64,000 nucleotides of DNA from positions 4,092,001 through 4,156,000 of the forward strand of contig OZ244043.1 of the NCBI GenBank assembly GCA_965215215.1, given 5' to 3'. The notes beneath the pieces are model-generated. The model saw nothing but the letters and a program-made list of their open reading frames with translations, was not told the DNA's origin and did not search any database. The translations under genes were made by a program, and so were the position numbers. The stretch's first letter is position 1. Every line of letters begins with the position of its first letter. Shown here in pieces: positions 7,929 to 16,348 of the stretch. Origin of the DNA: CALDTK01 sp965215215 (GTDB taxonomy: Bacteria > Bacteroidota > Bacteroidia > Chitinophagales > Saprospiraceae).

Positions 7929-8830
7929 TATCGCTTGTTCCAGCTCGCCAACCGTTTGCGGTAGCGACGCTCGTCGTTGGGCCACGAGCCGCCGTTCGCG
8001 CTCGCCTCGAGCGCTTCGGTCGCCGTGTGGGTAAGCTCTGGAAATAAATCGAGTCCGGTGGCGGCCTCGATCGAATCGATCGAAACGCGAAAATTCGCGA
8101 GCGGTGCGGTTTGCACGGCGTGCTCGACGAGGAAGGCGACGCTCTCCCCTCCCCGGCTCAACATACACCGCCAGAATGCGCGCGGTACGGCTACTCGATT
8201 ACCGCCGATGCGCCGCGGCGAAGCACCTACGATCGGTCCGGTAACCACGTATACATTCCCCTTCCCCCGCATCCACTCCCGCGAAGTCTCTTCCAGCTCG
8301 CGCCACACGCCGCCGTTGAAGCCCTCGAGCTGCGGTGAGATATTGCTGTACAGAAAGGTTTCGCTCATGGCCCGGGCGTCGAAGTTCATGTCGCCGGCCG
8401 GTACCTGATGGCCCCGACTGTACCCGGATCCGCGGTAGTCAGCGCGCTCCGCGCTCCGCGTCTTTACGTCGGGATCGGGTCGAAAATCATCCGTCCGCCG
8501 TACGCTGCGGTCGGCGAGCTCCCCGGGGCTCAACTCGTAGGCTACCCAGCGTGCCTGTTCCCAATCTTCGTCGTAACCGAGGCTGTAGTAAGCGTGGTGT
8601 ACGACCTGGTCGCTCGGTCCGGTCGGGAGGTAGGTCCGCTGCCGGCCGGCCGTCTCGACGTCGCCGCCGCGCGTCTCACCCGGCCCGCCGCCTACCGCGG
8701 TGCGGCTCAAGAGCCAAACCGCGCCGACCACGAACAAGCCCAACGCCACCGAAAGTCGAATGAGGCTTGCGCCAAAACCCGTTGTGCCCCGCCCCGAGCC
8801 CGAACCGTGATTTCTCCTCAGCTTTGCCAC
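7928..8830 (-). CDS. Membrane-anchored DNA/RNA non-specific endonuclease (NucA/EndoG type)
   Basis: 300 residues from GTG 8830. One hydrophobic segment at about residues 18-40 (LIRLSVALGLFVVGAVWLL) acts as a signal anchor. The beta-beta-alpha-metal nuclease follows: YSRGHQVPAGD is the family's DRGH active-site motif with Ser in place of Asp, and NISPQLEGFN carries the metal-binding Asn. Such enzymes cut DNA and RNA in the periplasm or outside. Coupling to the HerA-like ATPase is notable because nuclease plus HerA-type motor pairs act in DNA end processing, although the anchor argues for an extracytoplasmic nuclease. The start is uncertain: no ATG is available near the anchor. Confidence 0.82.
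   Translation of the reverse strand: MAKLRRNHGSGSGRGTTGFGASLIRLSVALGLFVVGAVWLLSRTAVGGGPGETRGGDVETAGRQRTYLPTGPSDQVVHHAYYSLGYDEDWEQARWVAYELSPGELADRSVRRTDDFRPDPDVKTRSAERADYRGSGYSRGHQVPAGDMNFDARAMSETFLYSNISPQLEGFNGGVWRELEETSREWMRGKGNVYVVTGPIVGASPRRIGGNRVAVPRAFWRCMLSRGGESVAFLVEHAVQTAPLANFRVSIDSIEAATGLDLFPELTHTATEALEASANGGSWPNDERRYRKRLASWNKR
8765..8778 (-). repeat. Interspersed 14-mer, copy 4
   Basis: GTTTTGGCGCAAGC, next base C. Sense in the nuclease gene just before its membrane anchor (FGAS). Confidence 0.9.
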
Positions 8831-9466
8831 GTGGGAGGGAAGGTAGACAGCGCGAAGAACAAGCCTCGGGTAGGCCTCACCGGCGGGATCGCCAGCGGCA
8901 AAACGCTCGTAGCCGCCGGGCTCGAGCTCTGCGGTGCGGCCGTGGCCTTCGCCGACCAGATGGCGCGCGGGCTCATGGAGCAACCGGGCCCCGTTCGCTC
9001 GCGGCTCGTCGAGCTACTCGGCGCGCGCGCCTACCTCGAGGACGGGTCGCTCGATCGCCCCGCGCTCGGGGCACGTTTGTTCGCCGATGCGGGGCTGCTC
9101 GCGCGGGTCAACGGTATCGTCCACCCGGCCGTACGCGAGGCCACCGAGGCGTGGCAGGCTGCGGCCGGCGCGCGCGCGCCGTACACCGTCTACGAGTCGG
9201 CGCTCCTGTGGGAGTCGGGGGCGGCGGCCGACTTCGACGTGGTCGTGCACGTGTACGCCCCCCGGGCGGTACGCCTGCAACGAGCCACCGCGCGCGATGC
9301 GAGCCACCGCGCCGCCGTGGAGGCGCGCATGGACGCCCAGTGGACGGACGAGCAACGTCTAACGCAAGACGCCTACGTGCTCCTAAACGACGGCACGAGT
9401 CTGCTGCTCCCCCAAATCCACGCGCTACACACCGCGCTACTGGACGCCGGTGAGCACGCCACGTAG
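8831..9466 (+). CDS. coaE: Dephospho-CoA kinase
   Basis: 211 residues from GTG 8831 (an in-frame GTG at 8807 is possible). The P-loop GLTGGIASGKT sits at 15-25, then FADQMAR and VNGIVHPAVR as in CoaE; the family is normally about 200 residues. It phosphorylates the 3'-hydroxyl of dephospho-CoA, the last step of coenzyme A synthesis. Divergent from the nuclease gene, whose proposed GTG start abuts this one back to back, so one of the two starts is probably misplaced or the promoters lie inside the opposing genes. Confidence 0.9.
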   Translation: MGGKVDSAKNKPRVGLTGGIASGKTLVAAGLELCGAAVAFADQMARGLMEQPGPVRSRLVELLGARAYLEDGSLDRPALGARLFADAGLLARVNGIVHPAVREATEAWQAAAGARAPYTVYESALLWESGAAADFDVVVHVYAPRAVRLQRATARDASHRAAVEARMDAQWTDEQRLTQDAYVLLNDGTSLLLPQIHALHTALLDAGEHAT

Positions 9467-9689
9467 CGTGCTTTTATCTCTGTGGAAAGATTCGCGGCGG
9501 CCGCGGGCTCGCTCCCGGTGCGCCGTTTGGCGCTCGCGGGCCACAAATCGGGCGACGTAGAGCGATTACCCGCATTCGGCGAGGCTTTGGCACCATTTTC
9601 TCATGCTGAAGCCTGAGCAAAAGCGCTCCGGTACGTGCGTAGCGCGTGCTGGCCATTCGGCGAACTGTGTTTATTAAAGCCCCACTCTA

Positions 9690-12600
9690 ATGAGTCGACG
9701 CACCCGTCTTCTCCCCTCCTCGCTCTTAGCTTGTCTGTTCGTTTGCTTTGGCGGCGGGACCGGTTTTGCGGCAGCACCCGCCCACTGGTCGTACGTCGAC
9801 GCGGATGGAGTGCGGCACGCGTTCGTCGCCTGCGACAACGTCGGCTCCGGCGGCACGATCGGTAACGACGTCGAAGGGTGTGCCAATCCGACGTTTCAAC
9901 CGCCCACGTTCGTGAACGTAACGCTGCCCACGGGCGGAAGCGATGCGCTCGAGTACCTGTGGATGGAGACCACCACCAACCCGGCCTCCGGCGCCCCGGT
10001 GAGCTGGACGACCATCGCGGGTACGAACTCGGCGGATTACAGGCCGGCACCGGTTACGCAAACTACTTACTTCATGCGTTGCGCGCGGCGCGCGGGCTGC
10101 GACGAGTACGCGGGCGAGTCGAACTTCGTGACCGTACTCATCGACTGCTGCGACAACGTAACCGACGGCGGGGCCATCGACGGGGACCAGTTCAACTGCG
10201 GTGTCCCCTACGACGCCACGCTGATCGCCAACCGCGGCGCCGCCACCGGCGGGTCGAACGCGCTCGAGTACACGTGGTACCAAAGCACGACTACGGAGGT
10301 GTACGCCGTCGGCGATCCCGCCTGGAGCGCGGTACCCAACGTAACTACCCCGTACTACACACCGGGCGAGCTGCGCCAGACGACGCACTACGTACGAACC
10401 GCCAAGCGGGAGTTCTGCCCGGTCGTCGGTGCCTTTACCGACGTGGTGAGCGTTGAGGTCTACCCGCTCCCCGCCCTCAAAGCCGACGTACAGGACGTGA
10501 GCTGCAACGGCGGCGCCGACGGCGAGGTAACCATCACCATCCTCAACGCGACGGGAACCTTTACCGGGCGCTGGATCGACGACGGCAGCTCGGACCTCAC
10601 CCGCACCAACCTGGTTGCCGGTGACTACAGCTACGAGATCACCGACGAGAAAGGGTGCGTCGGGCTCGAAACGGTTACGATCAACGAACCCGCCGAGCTC
10701 CTCGCGACGGTGCGCGCCGTATTCGACCCCTGCCAATTCACCGACGCCACCCTCGAGGTTAGCGCCGCGGGCGGAACCGAGCCTTACAGCTACCTCTGGA
10801 GTACCGGAGAGACGAGCTCGGTGATCAGCGACAAGGCACCGGGCACCTACACCGTATTCGTGGTAGACGCCAACGATTGCGCTGTCCAGGAGACCGTCGA
10901 GGTCGACCCGCCCACCGCACTCACGCTCACCGAAACGCACACCGAGCCCGTCTGCTACCAAGCGAACGGCAGCATCACCGTAACTGCCGCCGGAGGGATC
11001 GCACCGTTCGAGTACCTCTGGCAACCGGGGGTCAGCGCGAGTAATTCGGCGAGCAACCTCCCCGGCGGCGACTACACCGTCACCGTACGCGACGCCAACG
11101 CCTGCGAAGCGACCGTGACGGTTCAGCTGGACGATACCCCGCCGATCAACATCGCTTTCGCCCCGACCAACGTGCTGTGCGGCGGACAGTCGACCGGTGC
11201 CGTCGACGCGACGATCACCGGCGGTCGAGCCCCTTACGACTACCTGTGGAGCAACGGCGCGACCACCGAGGACCTGACCGACGTGCCGGCCGGTATCTAC
11301 GAGCTTCAGGTAACCGACGCGGCCAACTGCCAGCGGTTGCGCACCTACGAGATTACCGAACCCCAGCCCTTCACGGCGGGTATCACGGCTACCCAAATCG
11401 TGTGCTCCGAAGACGGCGGAGCGCTGCGGGCCAATCTCTCGGGCGGCTCCCTCCCTTACGCCTTCGACTGGGCGGCCTACGGTCGATCCAACCAAAGCCC
11501 GCTCAACGCGGTACCGGCCGGCGAGTACGTCCTTCGCGCCACCGATGCGGTGGGTTGCGCGGCGAGCGACACGGTTACCATCGTCCCCGTGCAGCCCCTC
11601 GAACTCACCACGGGGACTCTCGACGCCACTTGCCCGAGCGAGGCCGACGGCGAGGCGAGCGTACTCGTTAACGGGGGCCAAGCCGGTTACTCGATCGTGT
11701 GGTCCGACCCGGGCGCTCAAACGACCGCTACGGCGACCAACCTCCTGCCCGGCACCTACACGGTGTCCGTAACGGATGCCCTGGGTTGCGTGAGGTTCGA
11801 AACCGCCGTGGTCGAGCAACAGTCCACCGGCCCGATCATCGCGGCCGACCTGGACTCGATCAGCTGCTTCGGCGGCGACGACGGGGCCATCGACCTAACG
11901 CTTAGCGGGGGACAACCCGCCTACACCGTGGCCTGGGCCGACGGACCAACCACCGAGGACCGCGCCGACTTGCGCGCCGGCACCTACGAGGTGGAAGTGA
12001 CCGACGTGATCGGCTGCACGGCCGACGCGAGCTTCGACATCGAGGAACCCGCCGAGCTGACCTGCTCGGCGCGCCCTACCTCGCGCTACCGCGACTACTT
12101 CAACGTGAGTCGTTTCGGCGCCACGGACGGCGCCGCTTCCGCAAATCCGGTGGGCGGCACCGCCCCCTACACCTACCTTTGGAGCAACGGCTCGACGGCC
12201 GCCAACCCGAACGACCTGCCCGGTAAGATCTCGATGGTCACCGTGACGGACAGCGAGGGCTGCTCCTGCTCGGACACTACCCTCCTCGAGGAACCGAGCC
12301 TCATCGCCGACTTCGCCTGGGAGGATACCGACGGCGACGGCATCCAGGATGCGGGCGAACCGGGCCTGGAGGGGGTTAGCATCACCCTCAGCGGCTCGGA
12401 CCTCAACGGCCGCCAGGTCAACTTCAGCACCACCACCGATGCGGCCGGCGAATACCGATTCGACCAACTACCCATCGGCAACTACACGCTCTTCTTTCAG
12501 GTACCCGACTTCCAGGACTACCTACACAGCCCCTTCGCGCAGGGTCCGGATCGCGCGCTCGATAGCGACATGGATCCCGTGACCGGGAGCACCACGCGCA

Positions 12601-14177
12601 CCGTGAGTGCCAACTGCACGGCCGACTACGACACCGACGCCGGCTACATCCCCCGCTCGAGCGTGGTGACGATCGGCGACGAAGTCTGGTACGATCAGAA
12701 CCACAACGGCTTGCGCGAGCAGTTCGAGCAGGTACTCCAGGGCGTCACGCTCCGCCTCGTCCGCGCGGCCGACGCCTTCGTGGTCTCCTCCGCGGTGAGC
12801 AACGAGGACGGTAAGTACGCCTTCTCCGAGGTCGCCCCGGGCACCTACTACGTCGAGATCGACCAGGCGTCGTCTTCGATCGGGCGCAATTTCGCGCTCA
12901 CGGTGAAGAACGTAAACGGCACCACCGCCGAGGACGGCGACAACGACTTCGACCCGGCGACCAATCGAACCGACGATTTCGTGGTTACCCCGGCTACGCT
13001 CAAGATCGAAAACCTCGACGCCGGACTGCACGCCGGCTGCGGGGAGGTAGCGCAGGCGGGCGTGATCGTCGGAGACGAGGAAGTCTGCCGGGGCGACCTG
13101 CCGACGGAGCTCACCTCCCTGGTGGCCTCCGGTGCCGCCGGAACGGTGAGCTACAGCTGGATCCGTTCGGCTACCGCTACCTACCGAGGTCCGAACGATC
13201 CGAACTGGCAAACCATCCCGGGGGCCTCACAGGAGAGCTACCAACCGTCGACCCTGGCGAATACGGTCCACTACATCCGCCTAGCCAACGTCAACGGCTG
13301 CATCGATTACACCGGTACTTCCAACACGATCACCAAAACCGTCAAGCCCGTGCCCACGGCGCAGATCGCCTCGGCCTCCGGCACCGGACCCTGGCCCTTC
13401 GACGGCCAGCGTATCAACCTCTGCCGCGATGACGCCCTCACGGTGACCGCCGACAGCTCCGCACCGCATCGATTCTACTGGAACTTCGGCAACAACGCGA
13501 CGCCCCGTCTCGACACGGGCCGCGTTGGCGGACCGGCGAGCTTCAGTGCGGTGGGTACCTACTTCGTGCGACTCTGGGTGGCGTTCGACGGCTGCGCCGG
13601 CGGCGACAGCATCCAGGTCAACGTGATCAACCAGGACTGCGCGAGCCCCTTCACCGTCGCCGACGTGAACGCGCTCGCGGCCGCCAACCACAACTTGGTA
13701 ACCTGGCGAGGTTTGGAGGTGAATGAAGCCTACTACGACATCGAGCGCGCCGGCAGCGACGGTCGCTTCGAAGTGATCGACCAGGTCCCCGCAGCGACCC
13801 GCGAGGAGTGGGTCGACTACAGCTACGAGGACCGCTACGCACCCCGGGGTCGCGTCAGCTACCGCGTGGTCAGGCGAGCGCTCACGGGCCGGGCCGAGAC
13901 CAGCGAGTTGACCACCGTCGAGAGCGAGCAGGTCGACATGCAGCTCGCGGTTTACCCCAACCCAACGCACGGTACCGTCACGCTCACCGTGGCTACCGCC
14001 GCGGGCGGGGAAACCCGCTACGAGTTGCTCAACAGCCTCGGCTCGCGAATCGCCCGGGGGGTCTCGACCAGCGGAGCCCACGCGATCGACCTCAGCGGCC
14101 TGAGTCCGGGCACTTACTACGTGCGCGCCATCAGCGCCGACGGTTCGGTGGGGCAGCAGACCGTAATCAAGCAGTAA
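9690..14177 (+). CDS. Giant T9SS-secreted surface protein with SprB-type repeats and SdrD_B-like domains
   Basis: 1495 residues. A signal peptide ends near GTGFAAAP. Residues 25-260 hold two degenerate modules of the CDNVxxGG...YTWYQS type. From about 263 to 870 come tandem SprB repeats of about 75-80 residues (SCFGGDDGAIDLTLSGGQPA, YLWSNGATTEDL, LPGTYTVSVTDALGC). Two collagen-binding/prealbumin-like SdrD_B domains follow (about 870-1110; WEDTDGDGIQDAGEPGL, WYDQNHNGLREQFEQ), then a PKD-like region, and a type A sorting domain at about 1416-1495 (VYPNPTHG...GTYYVRA). Likely an adhesin exported by the PorT-dependent system encoded just downstream. Binding partner unknown. Confidence 0.9.
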   Translation: MSRRTRLLPSSLLACLFVCFGGGTGFAAAPAHWSYVDADGVRHAFVACDNVGSGGTIGNDVEGCANPTFQPPTFVNVTLPTGGSDALEYLWMETTTNPASGAPVSWTTIAGTNSADYRPAPVTQTTYFMRCARRAGCDEYAGESNFVTVLIDCCDNVTDGGAIDGDQFNCGVPYDATLIANRGAATGGSNALEYTWYQSTTTEVYAVGDPAWSAVPNVTTPYYTPGELRQTTHYVRTAKREFCPVVGAFTDVVSVEVYPLPALKADVQDVSCNGGADGEVTITILNATGTFTGRWIDDGSSDLTRTNLVAGDYSYEITDEKGCVGLETVTINEPAELLATVRAVFDPCQFTDATLEVSAAGGTEPYSYLWSTGETSSVISDKAPGTYTVFVVDANDCAVQETVEVDPPTALTLTETHTEPVCYQANGSITVTAAGGIAPFEYLWQPGVSASNSASNLPGGDYTVTVRDANACEATVTVQLDDTPPINIAFAPTNVLCGGQSTGAVDATITGGRAPYDYLWSNGATTEDLTDVPAGIYELQVTDAANCQRLRTYEITEPQPFTAGITATQIVCSEDGGALRANLSGGSLPYAFDWAAYGRSNQSPLNAVPAGEYVLRATDAVGCAASDTVTIVPVQPLELTTGTLDATCPSEADGEASVLVNGGQAGYSIVWSDPGAQTTATATNLLPGTYTVSVTDALGCVRFETAVVEQQSTGPIIAADLDSISCFGGDDGAIDLTLSGGQPAYTVAWADGPTTEDRADLRAGTYEVEVTDVIGCTADASFDIEEPAELTCSARPTSRYRDYFNVSRFGATDGAASANPVGGTAPYTYLWSNGSTAANPNDLPGKISMVTVTDSEGCSCSDTTLLEEPSLIADFAWEDTDGDGIQDAGEPGLEGVSITLSGSDLNGRQVNFSTTTDAAGEYRFDQLPIGNYTLFFQVPDFQDYLHSPFAQGPDRALDSDMDPVTGSTTRTVSANCTADYDTDAGYIPRSSVVTIGDEVWYDQNHNGLREQFEQVLQGVTLRLVRAADAFVVSSAVSNEDGKYAFSEVAPGTYYVEIDQASSSIGRNFALTVKNVNGTTAEDGDNDFDPATNRTDDFVVTPATLKIENLDAGLHAGCGEVAQAGVIVGDEEVCRGDLPTELTSLVASGAAGTVSYSWIRSATATYRGPNDPNWQTIPGASQESYQPSTLANTVHYIRLANVNGCIDYTGTSNTITKTVKPVPTAQIASASGTGPWPFDGQRINLCRDDALTVTADSSAPHRFYWNFGNNATPRLDTGRVGGPASFSAVGTYFVRLWVAFDGCAGGDSIQVNVINQDCASPFTVADVNALAAANHNLVTWRGLEVNEAYYDIERAGSDGRFEVIDQVPAATREEWVDYSYEDRYAPRGRVSYRVVRRALTGRAETSELTTVESEQVDMQLAVYPNPTHGTVTLTVATAAGGETRYELLNSLGSRIARGVSTSGAHAIDLSGLSPGTYYVRAISADGSVGQQTVIKQ

Positions 14178-14216
14178 AGTGTGGCTTGTCGACCCGGTGA
14201 GCCACCTTTGTCCGCG

Positions 14217-14969
14217 ATGAGTACACCGGTAACGCCCTACGTCCCGGCCGACCGGGCGGAGCAGTCGAAGCGGCAGCAGGTAGAGCGGATGTTCGACAAC
14301 ATCTCGCCTTACTACGATCTACTGAACCGACTCCTCTCGCTCGGCATCGACCGGGCCTGGCGCAAGCGCGCGGTGCAGCTGCTGCCGCACCGTCCCAGGC
14401 TGCGCGTGCTCGACATGGCGACCGGTACCGCCGATCTCGCCCTGGAGATCAATCGGCAGCGTCCGGATTCGACGGTGATCGGCATCGACATCAGCAACGA
14501 CATGCTGGCCATCGGCCGGAAGAAGATTGCGGCCAAGCGGCTCGGCGCGCGCATCACGCTCGAGACCGGCGCGAGCGAGGCGATCGCCCACCCCGACCGG
14601 AGCTTCGACGCCGCCACCGTCGCCTTCGGCGTTCGCAACTTCGAAGATACCGTCGGTGGACTCCGCGAGCTGCGTCGCGTGATCAAGCCGGGCGGCCGAC
14701 TCGTCGTGCTCGAATTTAGTCGCATACGTACGTTTCCGATCAAGCAGGCGTTCAACCTGTACTTCGGGAAAGTGCTGCCCCTAATCGGCAAAGTTTGGAG
14801 TCGCGACCCACGCGCCTACAGCTACCTCTACGAATCGGTCATGGCTTTCCCGGATGGCAAGGAATTTGGAGCTTTACTCGAAGCCGCCGGTTTTGCGCAC
14901 CCCGACTGGCAAGAATTGACCCTCGGCATATGCACCGTGTACACGGCCACCGTACCCTCCTCCTCCTAG
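14217..14969 (+). CDS. ubiE: Demethylmenaquinone / ubiquinone C-methyltransferase
   Basis: 250 residues from ATG 14217. Class I SAM-dependent fold with the UbiE/MenG signatures YYDLLNRLLSLGIDRAWR, LDMATGTADLAL (SAM loop), FGVRNFED and RDPRAYSYLYESV. Bacteroidota use menaquinone, so the reaction is C-methylation of demethylmenaquinone at the membrane. The last 40 bases overlap the start of porT; the ubiE-porT order is widespread in the phylum. The gene can equally be called menG. Confidence 0.93.
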   Translation: MSTPVTPYVPADRAEQSKRQQVERMFDNISPYYDLLNRLLSLGIDRAWRKRAVQLLPHRPRLRVLDMATGTADLALEINRQRPDSTVIGIDISNDMLAIGRKKIAAKRLGARITLETGASEAIAHPDRSFDAATVAFGVRNFEDTVGGLRELRRVIKPGGRLVVLEFSRIRTFPIKQAFNLYFGKVLPLIGKVWSRDPRAYSYLYESVMAFPDGKEFGALLEAAGFAHPDWQELTLGICTVYTATVPSSS

Positions 14970-15658
14970 CGGCGGTACTACTTCTCTCCCTCGCCTCCGC
15001 GCTGGCCACCGCCCAGTCCGGGGCGGCGAAGGGCAATTACAACTACCGGGAGTTCTCGACGAAGCCTTACTACTTCGGGATCACGATCGGCTACAACCGG
15101 TCGGACTACCGGCTCTTTCACTCCGATCGGTTCATCCTCAACGACTCCATCTTCTCGACGAGCGTAACCCGCGACCCGGGACTCGACCTCAAGATCGTGA
15201 CCAACCTCAAGGTCGGCGAGTACCTCGACATCCGCTTTCTGCCCGGCCTCGCTTTCGCCGGGCGCTCCATCGCTTACACCTACAAGGAGGGCAACGTAAA
15301 ACCGCGCAAGATCTCGAGCGTCTTCGCCGAGTTCCCCGTGCAAATCCGCTACAAAAGCGAGCCTTGGCACGACCTGCGATTGTTCCTGCTCGGTGGCGTC
15401 AAGTACTCCTACGACGTAGCCTCCGAGTCGCGCGCGAAGCAGGCCGACGAGCTCGTCAAGTTTTCGCCTTCCGACTTTCAGCTCGAGGTCGGCGGCGGCG
15501 TTCAGATGTTCTTCCCGTACTTCATCTTCTCCCCGGAGATCAAGTTCTCCCACGGTCTCGGCAACGTACTCATCTACGACGCCGAGCTGGAGCAGAGCAC
15601 CGTACTCGACAAGGTGCTCTCGCGTGCGCTCACCATCAGTCTGCACTTCGAGGGCTAA
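14930..15658 (+). CDS. porT: PorT-family outer-membrane beta-barrel protein of type IX secretion
   Basis: 242 residues from ATG 14930, which overlaps the end of ubiE by 40 bases. A signal peptide (LLLLAAVLLLSLASALATAQ) precedes a small beta-barrel domain with alternating amphipathic strands and the family's N-terminal block NYREFSTKPYYFGITIGYN. PorT is needed for type IX secretion and gliding in Bacteroidota. The three large proteins with T9SS sorting domains in this window are expected clients. Confidence is high because family features and the ubiE neighbour agree. Confidence 0.9.
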   Translation: MHRVHGHRTLLLLAAVLLLSLASALATAQSGAAKGNYNYREFSTKPYYFGITIGYNRSDYRLFHSDRFILNDSIFSTSVTRDPGLDLKIVTNLKVGEYLDIRFLPGLAFAGRSIAYTYKEGNVKPRKISSVFAEFPVQIRYKSEPWHDLRLFLLGGVKYSYDVASESRAKQADELVKFSPSDFQLEVGGGVQMFFPYFIFSPEIKFSHGLGNVLIYDAELEQSTVLDKVLSRALTISLHFEG

Positions 15659-15670
15659 CGGCCCCGGGGC

Positions 15671-16282
15671 TTACCCGCCGTGCGGCTCGCCCGCCGTTTC
15701 TCCCGCGGCCCGCCAATCGGAGCACGTTTTACGTAAGCGCGGATAGAACTCCGCGAAGCGTGCGGCGAGCGTCGTCTCGTTTTCCCGGAGGGTGTCGATC
15801 ACGCCGTCGAGGCGTTCCGGCTCCGAGAGTCGGCGACGGAAGTGGCCGAATACCGCCGCGAGCCGTTCGTAGCTCCCGTAACCGAGCAGCCAGTTGGCGT
15901 CGCTCATGCGGGTCAGTCGATCGGCCAGCTCCCCGGGGAGTTCGTGTGCGTGCGCGCCGATGGCCCGGTAGATCGTCGCGGCGAACGCGGGCAGCTCCCC
16001 CACCCCACTCGTCGACCAGTTTTGTGTAAGCAGGTAGTCGCAGTAGATGTCGAACACGACCGACGCGTACTTCCCGTGCCGCTTCCGCAAAACCGCCCAA
16101 GCCCCCCGTACGGAAGCGTCGTTGTCGGTGGTGAAATCGATGAGTCGGTGCAGGCGGATCCCGGCCTGCAGGGCTTCCGGAAGCTGTAGGGCCTGCCGCT
16201 TGCGCAGGAAGTCCGCCGAGAGATTTCCCGTGAGGGTAGCGGTATTCGTGCCGGAGAGCGCGGCGTGGGCGAGGTGGTTCAT
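15671..16282 (-). CDS. acpH: Acyl carrier protein phosphodiesterase (DUF479)
   Basis: 203 residues from ATG 16282. The start MNHLAHAALS, followed by LTGNLSADFLR, and IRLHRLIDFTTDND are the AcpH family signatures; H4 and the HRxID histidine belong to the HD-like metal site. AcpH removes 4'-phosphopantetheine from holo-acyl carrier protein, returning apo-ACP. The gene is convergent with porT (12-base gap) and divergent from ychF, with a palindromic pair of 14-mers in the shared 66-base upstream region. Two truncated 14-mer variants also lie within it. Confidence 0.85.
   Translation of the reverse strand: MNHLAHAALSGTNTATLTGNLSADFLRKRQALQLPEALQAGIRLHRLIDFTTDNDASVRGAWAVLRKRHGKYASVVFDIYCDYLLTQNWSTSGVGELPAFAATIYRAIGAHAHELPGELADRLTRMSDANWLLGYGSYERLAAVFGHFRRRLSEPERLDGVIDTLRENETTLAARFAEFYPRLRKTCSDWRAAGETAGEPHGG
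16081..16093 (-). repeat. 13-base variant of the interspersed element
   Basis: GTTTTGCGGAAGC: the base between GTTTT and GCGNAAGC is missing. Sense in acpH. The same 13-mer recurs at 17834-17846. Confidence 0.75.
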
Positions 16283-16304
16283 AAGTAGAGTTACTTTCGC
16301 GCCC

Positions 16305-16333
16305 GCTTGCGCGAAAACGGTTTTAGCGTAAGC
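16305..16333. repeat. Interspersed 14-mers, copies 5 and 6, as a hairpin pair
   Basis: GCTTGCGCGAAAAC (16305-16318, minus copy), one G, then GTTTTAGCGTAAGC (16320-16333, plus copy). Together a 14-bp imperfect palindrome with one G-T wobble and one mismatch, in the 66-base divergent region of acpH and ychF. Confidence 0.92.
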
Positions 16334-16348
16334 GAAAATCCCTGTTCC

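Noticed and set aside
7929..8168. N-terminal extension of the HerA-like ATPase
   Set aside because: Overlaps the nuclease gene and is Arg-rich; the ATG at 7928 gives the coupled, family-like start.
9726..11819. A 697-codon open frame on the minus strand inside the giant surface-protein gene
   Set aside because: Shadow frame created by high GC and repeats of the real plus-strand gene; low-complexity Arg/Gly/Val protein with no domain.
10480..12300. Tandem repeats in the giant gene as a CRISPR or mobile repeat array
   Set aside because: They are diverged protein-coding SprB repeats of about 230 bases in frame.
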